5,687 nucleotides of DNA from Planctomycetaceae bacterium (GTDB lineage Bacteria > Planctomycetota > Planctomycetia > Pirellulales > Thermoguttaceae), in NCBI GenBank assembly GCA_031283515.1, contig JAITBS010000208.1, positions 1 through 5,687 of the forward strand, read 5' to 3'. The position numbers and the translations under genes were made by a program. The notes beneath the pieces were generated by a model. It searched no databases. It saw nothing but the letters and a program-made list of their open reading frames with translations, and was not told where the DNA came from. Numbering within the stretch: position 1 is the first letter of the stretch; the number at the start of each line of letters is the position of its first letter. Below are positions 1 through 5,687 of the stretch, piece by piece.

Positions 1-1
1 C

Positions 2-994
2 GAACCAACTCGTCCAGGAAATATTTATGATGTCTTCGTTAAAAATATTTTCGGACGAGTATTGATATTCGTCGATTTTTTGTTGAACTACGCCGATCCT
101 AACTTCATTAGCAAGATAGATTTAGAGAAAATTTCCAAAGCACCAACTCATTACATCGGTCAAAAAGGTGATGAACGGATTTTGGATTTAGTCTTCTCCT
201 GTCCGCTCAAAAATCAAATTGATGCTAAAGTCATGATCATTTTTGAACATGCAGGAAATACATTCGACGATATACCGGTTCGTCTGCTTTGTTATGCCAC
301 TGCCATTTGGTGGGCAGAACTTAAAGATGGTAAAAAAATTCTCTCGGTCATTTATTTTATTGTCGTGCGCACCGGAGCCAAACCGTATCACGGCACTTAT
401 CCCAAAGTAACCGATTGGTTGGCAAAAGACGAAAATGGACAATCACTAGGTTTTGTACCGGATGTTCATTATTACGTGGTGGATTTGCCAGCCTACAATG
501 GCGATCATTTGTGCGGCAAACCGGAATTACGAGCAGCAATAGGTATTTTGAAAAATATGACGGAAGGTAATGAAGATGAATTTGCCAAAGCGATGTTGCC
601 GATCTCAGAAATGGACGACGATGGGCAACAACTTATGATAACAAAAGATATTCTTGAATTTGTCGCTAAAGCTTTCAACGCCCACCATAAACAGCTGGAA
701 GCTCAAGCGATTCATAAAGCATTAACCCCCATTTTTAATGAAAGGACAGAAAACATGACAACAACTATTTTCGACGAAATCAGAGCCGAAGGTGAAGCAG
801 AAGGTGAGGCAAGAGGTGAAGCAAAGGCTGGTCAAAATATGGTTTTGGCGGTATTGCGTAAAAAGTTCAAAAAAATTCCTAACCATATTGAAACATCAAT
901 CCGTAAAATGTCAGACCCGATTGCTTTAGAGTCTTTGATTTCCGATGTTATCGACAGTCAGACGTTAGAGGAGTTTGAGAATGCTTTAATGTAA
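2..994 (+). CDS. Rpn/YhgA-like PD-(D/E)XK nuclease (transposase_31-type), 5' end outside window
   Basis: Likely a DNA endonuclease of the recombination-promoting nuclease (Rpn) family, often labelled 'putative transposase, YhgA-like'. The frame is open to base 2 and reads NIYDVFVKNIFGRVLIFVDF before the first possible TTG at 62; this matches the family's N-terminal 'HD..FK..F....A.DFL' segment, so the gene starts upstream and the TTG is not its start. Numbering from 62, the nuclease core is visible as ILDLVF (Asp42), then IIFEHAG (Glu62), then a helix with LLCYATAIWW and the strand IVVRTGAKPYHG. Family members usually have EHQS or EHKS where this protein has EHAG, so the Gln/Lys of the E-x-Q/K motif appears to be Ala64. 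The C-terminus has an EGEA-rich linker (about 241-255) and a small helical domain (258-310) typical of the family. A strong internal start lies at Met232. Family call is firm; activity is doubtful. Confidence 0.85.
   Translation, partial: EPTRPGNIYDVFVKNIFGRVLIFVDFLLNYADPNFISKIDLEKISKAPTHYIGQKGDERILDLVFSCPLKNQIDAKVMIIFEHAGNTFDDIPVRLLCYATAIWWAELKDGKKILSVIYFIVVRTGAKPYHGTYPKVTDWLAKDENGQSLGFVPDVHYYVVDLPAYNGDHLCGKPELRAAIGILKNMTEGNEDEFAKAMLPISEMDDDGQQLMITKDILEFVAKAFNAHHKQLEAQAIHKALTPIFNERTENMTTTIFDEIRAEGEAEGEARGEAKAGQNMVLAVLRKKFKKIPNHIETSIRKMSDPIALESLISDVIDSQTLEEFENALM
741..757 (+). promoter_or_regulatory. Internal ribosome binding site and ATG inside the rpn-like gene
   Basis: AAAGGACAG followed by AAAAC and ATG places a near-consensus Shine-Dalgarno eight bases before an in-frame Met codon. 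It would decide translation of the short C-terminal form. Seen directly; use in the cell is not shown. Confidence 0.55.
743..763 (+). repeat. 21-bp direct repeat, copy 1 (within coding region)
   Basis: This stretch, from the internal Shine-Dalgarno through ATG ACA ACA, is identical over 21 bases to 1017-1037, 274 bp downstream. The next eight bases (ACTATTTT, 764-771) recur at 1048-1055 after a 10-base interruption in the second copy, so the similarity may originally have been longer. Confidence 0.9.
755..994 (+). CDS. Possible internally initiated short C-terminal Rpn protein (79 aa)
   Basis: An ATG at 755, in frame with the nuclease gene, is preceded by AAAGGA at 741-746 with eight bases between, a good Shine-Dalgarno arrangement in the middle of a coding region. 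Initiation here would give a 79-residue protein: a short N-terminal helix (MTTTIFDEIR), three E/R-G-E-A units, and the helical C-terminal domain, without any nuclease residues. In enterobacteria, rpn genes are reported to make a short protein from an internal start that inhibits the full-length nuclease; this layout is the same. That it is made here, and that it acts as an antitoxin, is inference. The alternative is a chance purine-rich stretch, though a second exact copy of the whole start site after the stop codon argues against pure chance. Confidence 0.5.
   Translation: MTTTIFDEIRAEGEAEGEARGEAKAGQNMVLAVLRKKFKKIPNHIETSIRKMSDPIALESLISDVIDSQTLEEFENALM
788..823 (+). repeat. Three in-frame 12-bp units encoding E/R-G-E-A
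   Basis: Three adjacent 12-base units (788-799, 800-811, 812-823) differ at one to three positions and encode EGEA, EGEA and RGEA. They form a charged helical linker between nuclease core and C-terminal domain, just after the internal start. Such Glu/Gly/Ala-rich linkers of variable length are common in Rpn-like proteins; unit number probably varies by slippage. Confidence 0.8.
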
Positions 995-1016
995 AAATCA
1001 CAATACTCATGATTTT
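994..1016 (+). terminator. Weak AT-rich inverted repeat after the rpn-like gene
   Basis: AAAATCA (994-1000) and TGATTTT (1010-1016) form a 7-bp stem with a 9-base loop, beginning at the last base of the stop codon. With one G-C pair and only a short T run, it is a poor intrinsic terminator by standard rules, but it is the only hairpin I see between this gene and the next. Confidence 0.25.
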
Positions 1017-1037
1017 AGGACAGAAAACATGACAACA
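1017..1037 (+). repeat. 21-bp direct repeat, copy 2 (intergenic relic of the internal start site)
   Basis: An exact copy of 743-763 sits 22 bases after the nuclease stop codon. It keeps the Shine-Dalgarno and the ATG (1029-1031), but reads ATG ACA ACA TAG and so stops after three codons. It is most simply a decayed remnant of a second C-terminal rpn segment, left by tandem duplication or by recombination between related rpn copies. Seen directly as a repeat; the origin is inference. Confidence 0.9.
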
Positions 1038-1102
1038 TAGTTTTTGTACTATTTTGTTTATTGATATGGATTATTGCAATTTTTTGGAAGAGATTCTATA
1101 TG

Positions 1103-1108
1103 AAGGAG
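1103..1108 (+). promoter_or_regulatory. Ribosome binding site of the HzsA-related cytochrome gene
   Basis: AAGGAG lies seven bases before the ATG at 1116, a consensus Shine-Dalgarno that fixes this start; a signal-peptide-like sequence follows immediately. I saw no convincing -35/-10 pair in the spacer 995-1115. Confidence 0.8.
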
Positions 1109-1115
1109 AAACACG

Positions 1116-4100
1116 ATGTATTCTTATTATAAAAATTGGTTTTCTGATATTTTTATTTTGGTGTTATTTTCTTTTACAATATTCTGTTTTGCATTCTCTT
1201 CCGCAATTGTTCCAGCGGCAACCAATGGTGTAACACTGGAGATGATTGAAACAGACTGGTTGAAGCAAGCGGAATCACGGCGTGCGATTGTTACGGGAAA
1301 TACAGACTCTGGTCAGGTAACCACCCAAACCGACGCACTTGGAGCTGTTGATGGTGTTAAAAATGGCCGTTACGCATTTCACACCCATCGTGAAAAAAAT
1401 CCTTGGTGGCAGGTCGATCTTGAAAGAGTAACACCTATTTCACGGATTGTTGTTTATAACCGGTTGGATTACGCACCCGGTTTGCATAATGCGGATACAA
1501 TGCGGGTGTTGGTTTCGGAAGACGCAAAACAATGGACACTCCTTCATGATTGTGCCGGAAAACATTTTGGAGGAATTTCCGGTGAAAAACCGTTGGAAAT
1601 TGTTTTTGAACCGGCTCAGGTTGCAGCAAGATATGTACGGTTACAAATTCCAAGCGATTTACCGGTTTTCTTTCATTTGGATGAAGTGGAAATCTATTCG
1701 TTTGATAATCCGTCACAAAATATCGCTCTTTGGAAACCCGCTAATCAGAGCAGTCTGAGTCAATGGTCTGTGACAAAAATAAAAAAATCAACCGAACTTA
1801 CAAACACCTATCCTATTACAGAAACAAAAAATCGGATTCTTCGGTTCGCGGATTACTTGAAACAACAAGATGTTGATACTTCTGTGGTTGTTGCGGAACT
1901 CGGTAAACAGACAACACCGGAAAAAGCGGAATATTTACGTCTTCGCCGGTTGGGACGGAAACTTGTGTTTGCCAATCCGTTGCTCGATTTTGAACGCCTT
2001 TTATTTGTGAAACGATTTACTCAACAAACTTATCCAGACATTTGTCTGAACCACATGCCTTGGGTTTCCCGACCTGGCGGTGATATTTGTATCCTTAATA
2101 ATCCTTTTTCTCTTGACGGTTCCGATCAGAAAGTAACCTCTTTGATTAACGATCAACTGGGAACCGGTCATGTTCGTGGTCTTGATCTTTGGTGGGAAGG
2201 GAATCGGATTGTGTTCGGATACGCCAAACAAGATAATTTTCCGTTCAAAAATTGGCCGATTCCCGTTGGTCAGGAACGTTTAATTGGTCATGATCTTCGC
2301 CTTTCTCAGGAACCAATTCATATTTATGAAATTCGTACAGATGGAACCGGATTACGGCAAATCACCAATCATGATTTTTGGAGTGATCTTGATCCGGCTT
2401 ATCTTCCCAACGGTAATATTGTTTTTGTTTCTGAACGTTGCGGTTTTTCGCTTCAGTGTAACAACGGACCGTTTCACGATGAAACTTCCTGTAACCTTTT
2501 TTCCGTGAAACCGGACGGCAGTGAACTCCGTTGGCTTAGTTACAATAAAGACGGCGATTATCAGCCGCATATTTTCAATGACGGAACGATTGGTTATTGC
2601 CGTTGGGAGTATCAGGAACGGGGTTGGGCGAATATTCAGTCGGTTTGGTTTATTCATCCGGACGGAACCGGAGCCGATGCTTTGTTCAAACAACATATCG
2701 ACAATCCTTGGGCATTCGAGAATACGCGGGAAATTCCCAACATTTCACCGGAAACCGAACGTAAATTTGTTTCTATTGCGGCGGGACATCACACATTGGC
2801 TTGCGGACCGGTTTGTCTTTTATCTCCCAATCAGGGGCTCAACAGTCAGGAAGGAATTAAAATTGTTACACCCGGTGTTTTTCCTCCCGAAGGCGGAATG
2901 TCAGGAACTCCTGTTTCAGAAGGCGGATGTATTGAAAACGGCGGATATTATATGTACCCTTTTCCGCTTTCCGACAAATTTTTTCTTGTTTCCTATACGT
3001 ACAGTAATGAGCATCGAACCGGTTCTTCTAAAACGTTTCGCGGTGCGGATGAAACCGGTTATGGGTTGTACCTGATTGACGTGTTCGGAAACAAAGAACT
3101 ACTCTATACCGATTCGGAAATTTCCTCTTCGTTTCCCATGCCGCTCCGTCCGCGAACCAAACCGCCCATTCTTGCGGAAAATCAGGAACAATTATACGCT
3201 GATCGTGCAGTTTGTACGGTAAGTGATGTTACTTTCGGTGTTGAAGGAGTTCGCCGCGAGGAAGTGAAATATATTCGTATTGCCCGACGAATCGGTTGGC
3301 CCTACACGAAAGAAACCGGCGGTCAGCGTTACGAAGTGGACGGCAGCAGTTGGGGATTGAGTTGGGCTCCGGTGTTGGTTTATGGCGAAGTTGCAGTAGA
3401 AGCCGATGGAAGTGCATCATTTTATGTTCCTTCCAATGAATCGGTTTATTTTCAACTTTTGGACGCCAATAAACAAGAAATCAAACGGATGCGGTCATTT
3501 ATCAGTTTTCAACCGGGTGAATCGCGAAGTTGTGTGGGATGTCACGAAACGCGAAGTGTTGCTCCTGAAAATCTGTCAACACTTGCGATAAAGCGTGAAC
3601 CTTCTGTACCGGTTGCGCCGCCTTGGGGAACGGAACGTTGTATCAATTATCTTGTTGATATCCAACCGGTTTTTGATCGTCATTGTGTTTCCTGCCATTC
3701 CGGTCTGAAACCTGCGGCAGGTCTTGATTTTTCCGGTGGTTTGACTGCGGGAACTCCCATGCAAACACCTTATCGACATCTTAATTTTGACGGTCTTAAC
3801 CGTTCCTATCGGACAATTATTGAAAATAATTTAATAACCTATTCCAACAAACATGCTCCGGCGGCGGAAATCACTCAAACGCGTCAATTCGGTTCGACAC
3901 GAAGTAAACTGATTGATGCTATCCTTTCCGGTCCCTGTTCTGAGCATATCCAACTCAAATCGGGAACTGAAGATTGGTATCGATTGGTAACATGGATTGA
4001 CGCCAACGCTCCTTACCATGACCGTTTTGTCAATTCAAGACCGGTTCATCCGCCTTACGATCTGACAACCGACAAAAAATTGAAACAAATTATTCTCGAT

Positions 4101-4409
4101 GTTCATCAAAAACGTTGCGCGGAGTGTCACATGGCGGAAGAAGTTACACGGCTTGATTGGATCAATTTGTTCGAGCCGGAAAAGAGTTGTTTTCTAGCGG
4201 CTCCGTTGGGTTTAGCTGAAAGGGAAACAAAATCTTGTAACCGTGCTGTTTATGCGAATGCGAATGACCCTGATTACATAACGTTACGAACTGCGGTTTG
4301 TGATGCGGTACAACAGACATGGAAATATCCGCGCCGTGATCTGGAAACGCTGTTTAAGGAAAATTTCCGAACAAAAAACGAACAGATAACTGTTCACGTT
4401 TCTAAATAA
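1116..4409 (+). CDS. Exported HzsA-related multi-domain c-type cytochrome (discoidin, PD40 propeller, three CXXCH)
   Basis: A large exported haem protein; its reaction is unknown. An N-terminal hydrophobic segment (about 11-32) with a plausible signal peptidase I site after VPA (residue 34) predicts export. Residues about 50-195 form an F5/8 type C (discoidin) domain, with PWWQVDL at 96-102 and a closing YVRLQIP, suggesting carbohydrate or surface binding. Residues about 250-690 resemble the hydrazine synthase alpha middle domain, a beta-propeller with PD40/TolB-like blades such as YEIRTDGTGLRQIT (404-417), VKPDGSELRWLS (464-475) and IHPDGTGADAL (513-523). The C-terminal third has three haem c sites: CVGCH (806-810), CVSCH (857-861, after a typical cytochrome c helix) and CAECH (1001-1005), ending in a family-typical segment with PEKSCFLAAPLGLAE. 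Non-anammox planctomycetes carry many such paralogues, so true hydrazine synthesis is unlikely; no HzsB or HzsC partner is present here. Electron transfer or oxidation of a sugar-linked or small substrate at the cell surface is possible. Domains are well supported, function is not. Confidence 0.88.
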   Translation: MYSYYKNWFSDIFILVLFSFTIFCFAFSSAIVPAATNGVTLEMIETDWLKQAESRRAIVTGNTDSGQVTTQTDALGAVDGVKNGRYAFHTHREKNPWWQVDLERVTPISRIVVYNRLDYAPGLHNADTMRVLVSEDAKQWTLLHDCAGKHFGGISGEKPLEIVFEPAQVAARYVRLQIPSDLPVFFHLDEVEIYSFDNPSQNIALWKPANQSSLSQWSVTKIKKSTELTNTYPITETKNRILRFADYLKQQDVDTSVVVAELGKQTTPEKAEYLRLRRLGRKLVFANPLLDFERLLFVKRFTQQTYPDICLNHMPWVSRPGGDICILNNPFSLDGSDQKVTSLINDQLGTGHVRGLDLWWEGNRIVFGYAKQDNFPFKNWPIPVGQERLIGHDLRLSQEPIHIYEIRTDGTGLRQITNHDFWSDLDPAYLPNGNIVFVSERCGFSLQCNNGPFHDETSCNLFSVKPDGSELRWLSYNKDGDYQPHIFNDGTIGYCRWEYQERGWANIQSVWFIHPDGTGADALFKQHIDNPWAFENTREIPNISPETERKFVSIAAGHHTLACGPVCLLSPNQGLNSQEGIKIVTPGVFPPEGGMSGTPVSEGGCIENGGYYMYPFPLSDKFFLVSYTYSNEHRTGSSKTFRGADETGYGLYLIDVFGNKELLYTDSEISSSFPMPLRPRTKPPILAENQEQLYADRAVCTVSDVTFGVEGVRREEVKYIRIARRIGWPYTKETGGQRYEVDGSSWGLSWAPVLVYGEVAVEADGSASFYVPSNESVYFQLLDANKQEIKRMRSFISFQPGESRSCVGCHETRSVAPENLSTLAIKREPSVPVAPPWGTERCINYLVDIQPVFDRHCVSCHSGLKPAAGLDFSGGLTAGTPMQTPYRHLNFDGLNRSYRTIIENNLITYSNKHAPAAEITQTRQFGSTRSKLIDAILSGPCSEHIQLKSGTEDWYRLVTWIDANAPYHDRFVNSRPVHPPYDLTTDKKLKQIILDVHQKRCAECHMAEEVTRLDWINLFEPEKSCFLAAPLGLAERETKSCNRAVYANANDPDYITLRTAVCDAVQQTWKYPRRDLETLFKENFRTKNEQITVHVSK
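3531..3545 (+). other. Haem c site 1 (CVGCH, residues 806-810)
   Basis: The first CXXCH of the cytochrome follows directly on the propeller and an 'SFISFQPGESRS' strand, the position of the active-site haem in hydrazine synthase alpha. The bases after it encode ETRS. In Kuenenia HzsA, as I recall the structure, a Tyr four residues after the motif His coordinates the iron; here that position is Ser814. Confidence 0.8.
3684..3698 (+). other. Haem c site 2 (CVSCH, residues 857-861)
   Basis: The motif follows the helix YLVDIQPVFDRH, the common 'QPVLDRHCVSCH' form of planctomycete cytochrome c domains, and is followed by a LDFSGG segment also typical of them. This is the clearest haem site of the three. 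Confidence 0.9.
4116..4130 (+). other. Haem c site 3 (CAECH, residues 1001-1005)
   Basis: The motif follows the helix LKQIILDVHQKR and is directly followed by Met1006. It belongs to the C-terminal cytochrome domain. As I recall, hydrazine synthase alpha has two haems, so three CXXCH motifs set this protein apart. Confidence 0.85.
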
Positions 4410-4484
4410 AGAGAACGAATTTGATGGGCAATTTTTATTTTTTATTACAATGATACGGTATTAGGGACATGAGGAATATTCCGT

Positions 4485-5648
4485 ATGGTTGATAAACTGA
4501 TTGGTGATGAGCTGGTTTATCTGGACAATGCTGCGACTTCATGGTTAAAACCGGAATCTGTTTATGTTGCGGTAGAAAGGGCGTTACGGGAGCAATGTGG
4601 TAATCCGGGACGATCTGGTCATCGGCTTGCTGTTGCGGCGGGACAGGTTCTTGACGATGCACGATTACTTTGCGCACGATTATTCAACGCCGAAAAACCG
4701 GAACAGATTATTTTTACCGCTAATGCGACGATTGCTGCTAATATGGTTCTCAAAGGAGTTCTGAACTCCGGCGACCATGTGATTACGAGTTCGTTGGAAC
4801 ACAACGCTGTTGTTCGACCGCTTCATCGTTTGGAACAAACCGGTGTTTCTGTTTCAAAAGTATCTGTTGATCTTAATCAGGGAATACTGATAAATGTTTT
4901 GGAACAAGTTGTAACTGCCCAAACGAAGTTATTGATTTGTAATCATATTTCCAATGTTTTTGGTACGATTAATGATCTTGAACAGATTGGCAGATTTTGC
5001 CGTGAGCGCGGGATTTTGTTTGCGGTGGATGCGGCACAATCGGCGGGGTGTCGAAAAATTGATGTTCAGGCGATGTTTATTGATTTCCTGATATTTTCCG
5101 GTCACAAATCGCTTTTTGGTCCTCAAGGAACGGGTGGATTGTATCTTCGACCGGATTTGCGTCTTGAAACTATTCTGGAAGGCGGAACCGGCAATCGTTC
5201 AGAATTATTGGAACAACCGGAACAATTACCGTATCGTCTGGAAAGTGGTACACCCAATACTTCCGGTTTAGCGGGTTTGAGTGCAGGCATACGGTTTATT
5301 TTGGAAACAGGAATCGAAACAATTACGGAAAAAGAGAAACAACTTGTAAATCGTTTATTAACAGGACTTTATGAAATTTCTGGAATTTATATTATTGGCC
5401 CCAAACCGGAATTTGAACGAGGTTGTGTTGTTTCCGTACAATTAGAAAAATTTTCACCGGCACAAGCGGCGTCAATACTGGATTCTAGTTTTAATATTGC
5501 AGTTCGCAGTGGTTTGCACTGTGCAGCTGATGCTCACCGTTTCATGAACACATTGAAAAACGGTGGGACATTACGGATCAGCCCCAATTATTTTAACGAA
5601 AACCAACATATTGACAGTTGCCTGGATGCACTCCGAAAATTATCATAA
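4485..5648 (+). CDS. Cysteine desulfurase family protein (PLP class V aminotransferase, EF2568-like)
   Basis: A PLP-dependent enzyme expected to remove sulfur (or selenium) from cysteine (or selenocysteine) as an enzyme-bound persulfide, in the cytoplasm. The 387 residues match the usual family length. Visible landmarks are VYLDNAATSW (11-20), TANATIAAN (78-86), the PLP-stacking His106 in SLEHN, Asp182 and Gln185 in VDAAQSAG, the Schiff-base Lys208 in SGHKSLFGPQGTGG, and the catalytic Cys346 in RSGLHCAADAH. The GGTGNRSELLEQPEQLP block (233-249) and RSGLHCA loop match the EF2568-type subfamily (TIGR01977) better than IscS or SufS. Some relatives sit with selenium-dependent hydroxylase genes, but no such neighbour or scaffold protein is seen here. 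GAGG at 4471-4474 lies ten bases before the ATG, a modest ribosome site; no better start is available. The gene follows the cytochrome gene by 75 bp and may share its transcript. All catalytic residues are present, so it is probably active. Confidence 0.92.
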   Translation: MVDKLIGDELVYLDNAATSWLKPESVYVAVERALREQCGNPGRSGHRLAVAAGQVLDDARLLCARLFNAEKPEQIIFTANATIAANMVLKGVLNSGDHVITSSLEHNAVVRPLHRLEQTGVSVSKVSVDLNQGILINVLEQVVTAQTKLLICNHISNVFGTINDLEQIGRFCRERGILFAVDAAQSAGCRKIDVQAMFIDFLIFSGHKSLFGPQGTGGLYLRPDLRLETILEGGTGNRSELLEQPEQLPYRLESGTPNTSGLAGLSAGIRFILETGIETITEKEKQLVNRLLTGLYEISGIYIIGPKPEFERGCVVSVQLEKFSPAQAASILDSSFNIAVRSGLHCAADAHRFMNTLKNGGTLRISPNYFNENQHIDSCLDALRKLS

Positions 5649-5670
5649 TTATGAAAATTATCGTAATTAT
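5635..5670 (+). repeat. 18-bp tandem duplication at the end of the PLP-enzyme gene
   Basis: Two adjacent 18-base units (5635-5652 and 5653-5670) differ at one position (A versus G). The first unit contains the last codons and the TAA stop of the gene; the second is just after it. Each unit is AT-rich and internally palindromic (AATTATCATAATT in the first), and an A6T5 tract follows at 5675-5685. It could fold as a weak AT-only hairpin near the transcript end, but lacks a GC stem, so I call it a repeat and not a terminator. Confidence 0.85.
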
Positions 5671-5687
5671 TTAGAAAAAATTTTTGT

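Noticed and set aside
62..64. TTG at 62 as the start of the nuclease gene
   Set aside because: The frame stays open to base 2, and the upstream residues match the conserved N-terminal family motif, so the true start is outside the window. There is also no ribosome site before 62.
2..994. An insertion sequence, because the family is often annotated as transposase
   Set aside because: No terminal inverted repeats or target-site duplication were seen, and Rpn-like proteins are not typical IS transposases. The 21-bp direct repeat starts inside the gene and does not flank it.
1061..1102. Possible promoter (TTGCAA at 1074, TATATG at 1097) before the cytochrome gene
   Set aside because: The implied transcript would begin at or within the Shine-Dalgarno, which conflicts with the strong ribosome site; the matches are also only four of six each.
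2352..2696. 114-codon open frame on the - strand
   Set aside because: It is antisense to the propeller region, with low-complexity basic and hydrophobic content and no family resemblance; it reflects the codon bias of the real gene.
2521..3075. 184-codon open frame on the + strand inside the cytochrome gene
   Set aside because: It lies wholly within a gene with clear domain matches, in another frame, with no ribosome site and no recognisable protein features.
3936..3947. CSEH (residues 941-944) as a fourth haem site
   Set aside because: It has only one Cys and lacks the CXXCH pattern.
1116..4409. A genuine hydrazine synthase alpha subunit (hzsA)
   Set aside because: There are three CXXCH motifs, an added discoidin domain, Ser where HzsA has its Tyr ligand, and no other anammox genes in the window.
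4424..4492. Short open frames in the 75-bp spacer (9 codons from 4424; 7 codons from 4469, overlapping the PLP gene start)
   Set aside because: Neither has a properly spaced ribosome site and both are very short, so there is no support for a leader peptide.

Overview
The window carries three consecutive genes, all on the + strand, in AT-leaning DNA: the 3' part of an Rpn/YhgA-like PD-(D/E)XK nuclease gene (open at the left edge), a 1097-residue exported multi-domain c-type cytochrome of the hydrazine-synthase-alpha-related (HzsA-related) type, and a complete cysteine desulfurase-like class V aminotransferase. The architecture of the second gene (signal peptide, F5/8 discoidin domain, HzsA-like/PD40 beta-propeller, CXXCH haem domains) is characteristic of Planctomycetota, where such proteins form large families; Rpn-like genes are also common there. 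I infer a planctomycete, probably a low-GC and perhaps anaerobic or gut-associated lineage. The phylum is fairly likely from family knowledge; the lineage is a guess.

Layout: 2-994, Rpn-like nuclease, N-terminus outside the window, with a strong internal Shine-Dalgarno and ATG (755) that would make a separate 79-residue C-terminal protein. 995-1115, a 121-bp spacer holding a weak AT-rich inverted repeat and a displaced exact 21-bp copy of that internal start site. 1116-4409, the HzsA-related cytochrome. 4410-4484, a 75-bp spacer. 4485-5648, the PLP enzyme. The last bases hold an 18-bp tandem duplication that begins inside the end of the PLP gene.

The cytochrome and PLP enzyme are close enough to be co-transcribed, but nothing in the sequence ties their functions together: one is exported, the other cytoplasmic. 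The Rpn gene looks like an independent unit. The most interesting signal is in that gene: an intragenic start site like those known for inhibitory short forms of enterobacterial Rpn proteins, a duplicate of that start site just after the stop codon, and an apparently substituted active-site residue. No RNA gene, CRISPR array or complete mobile element was seen.
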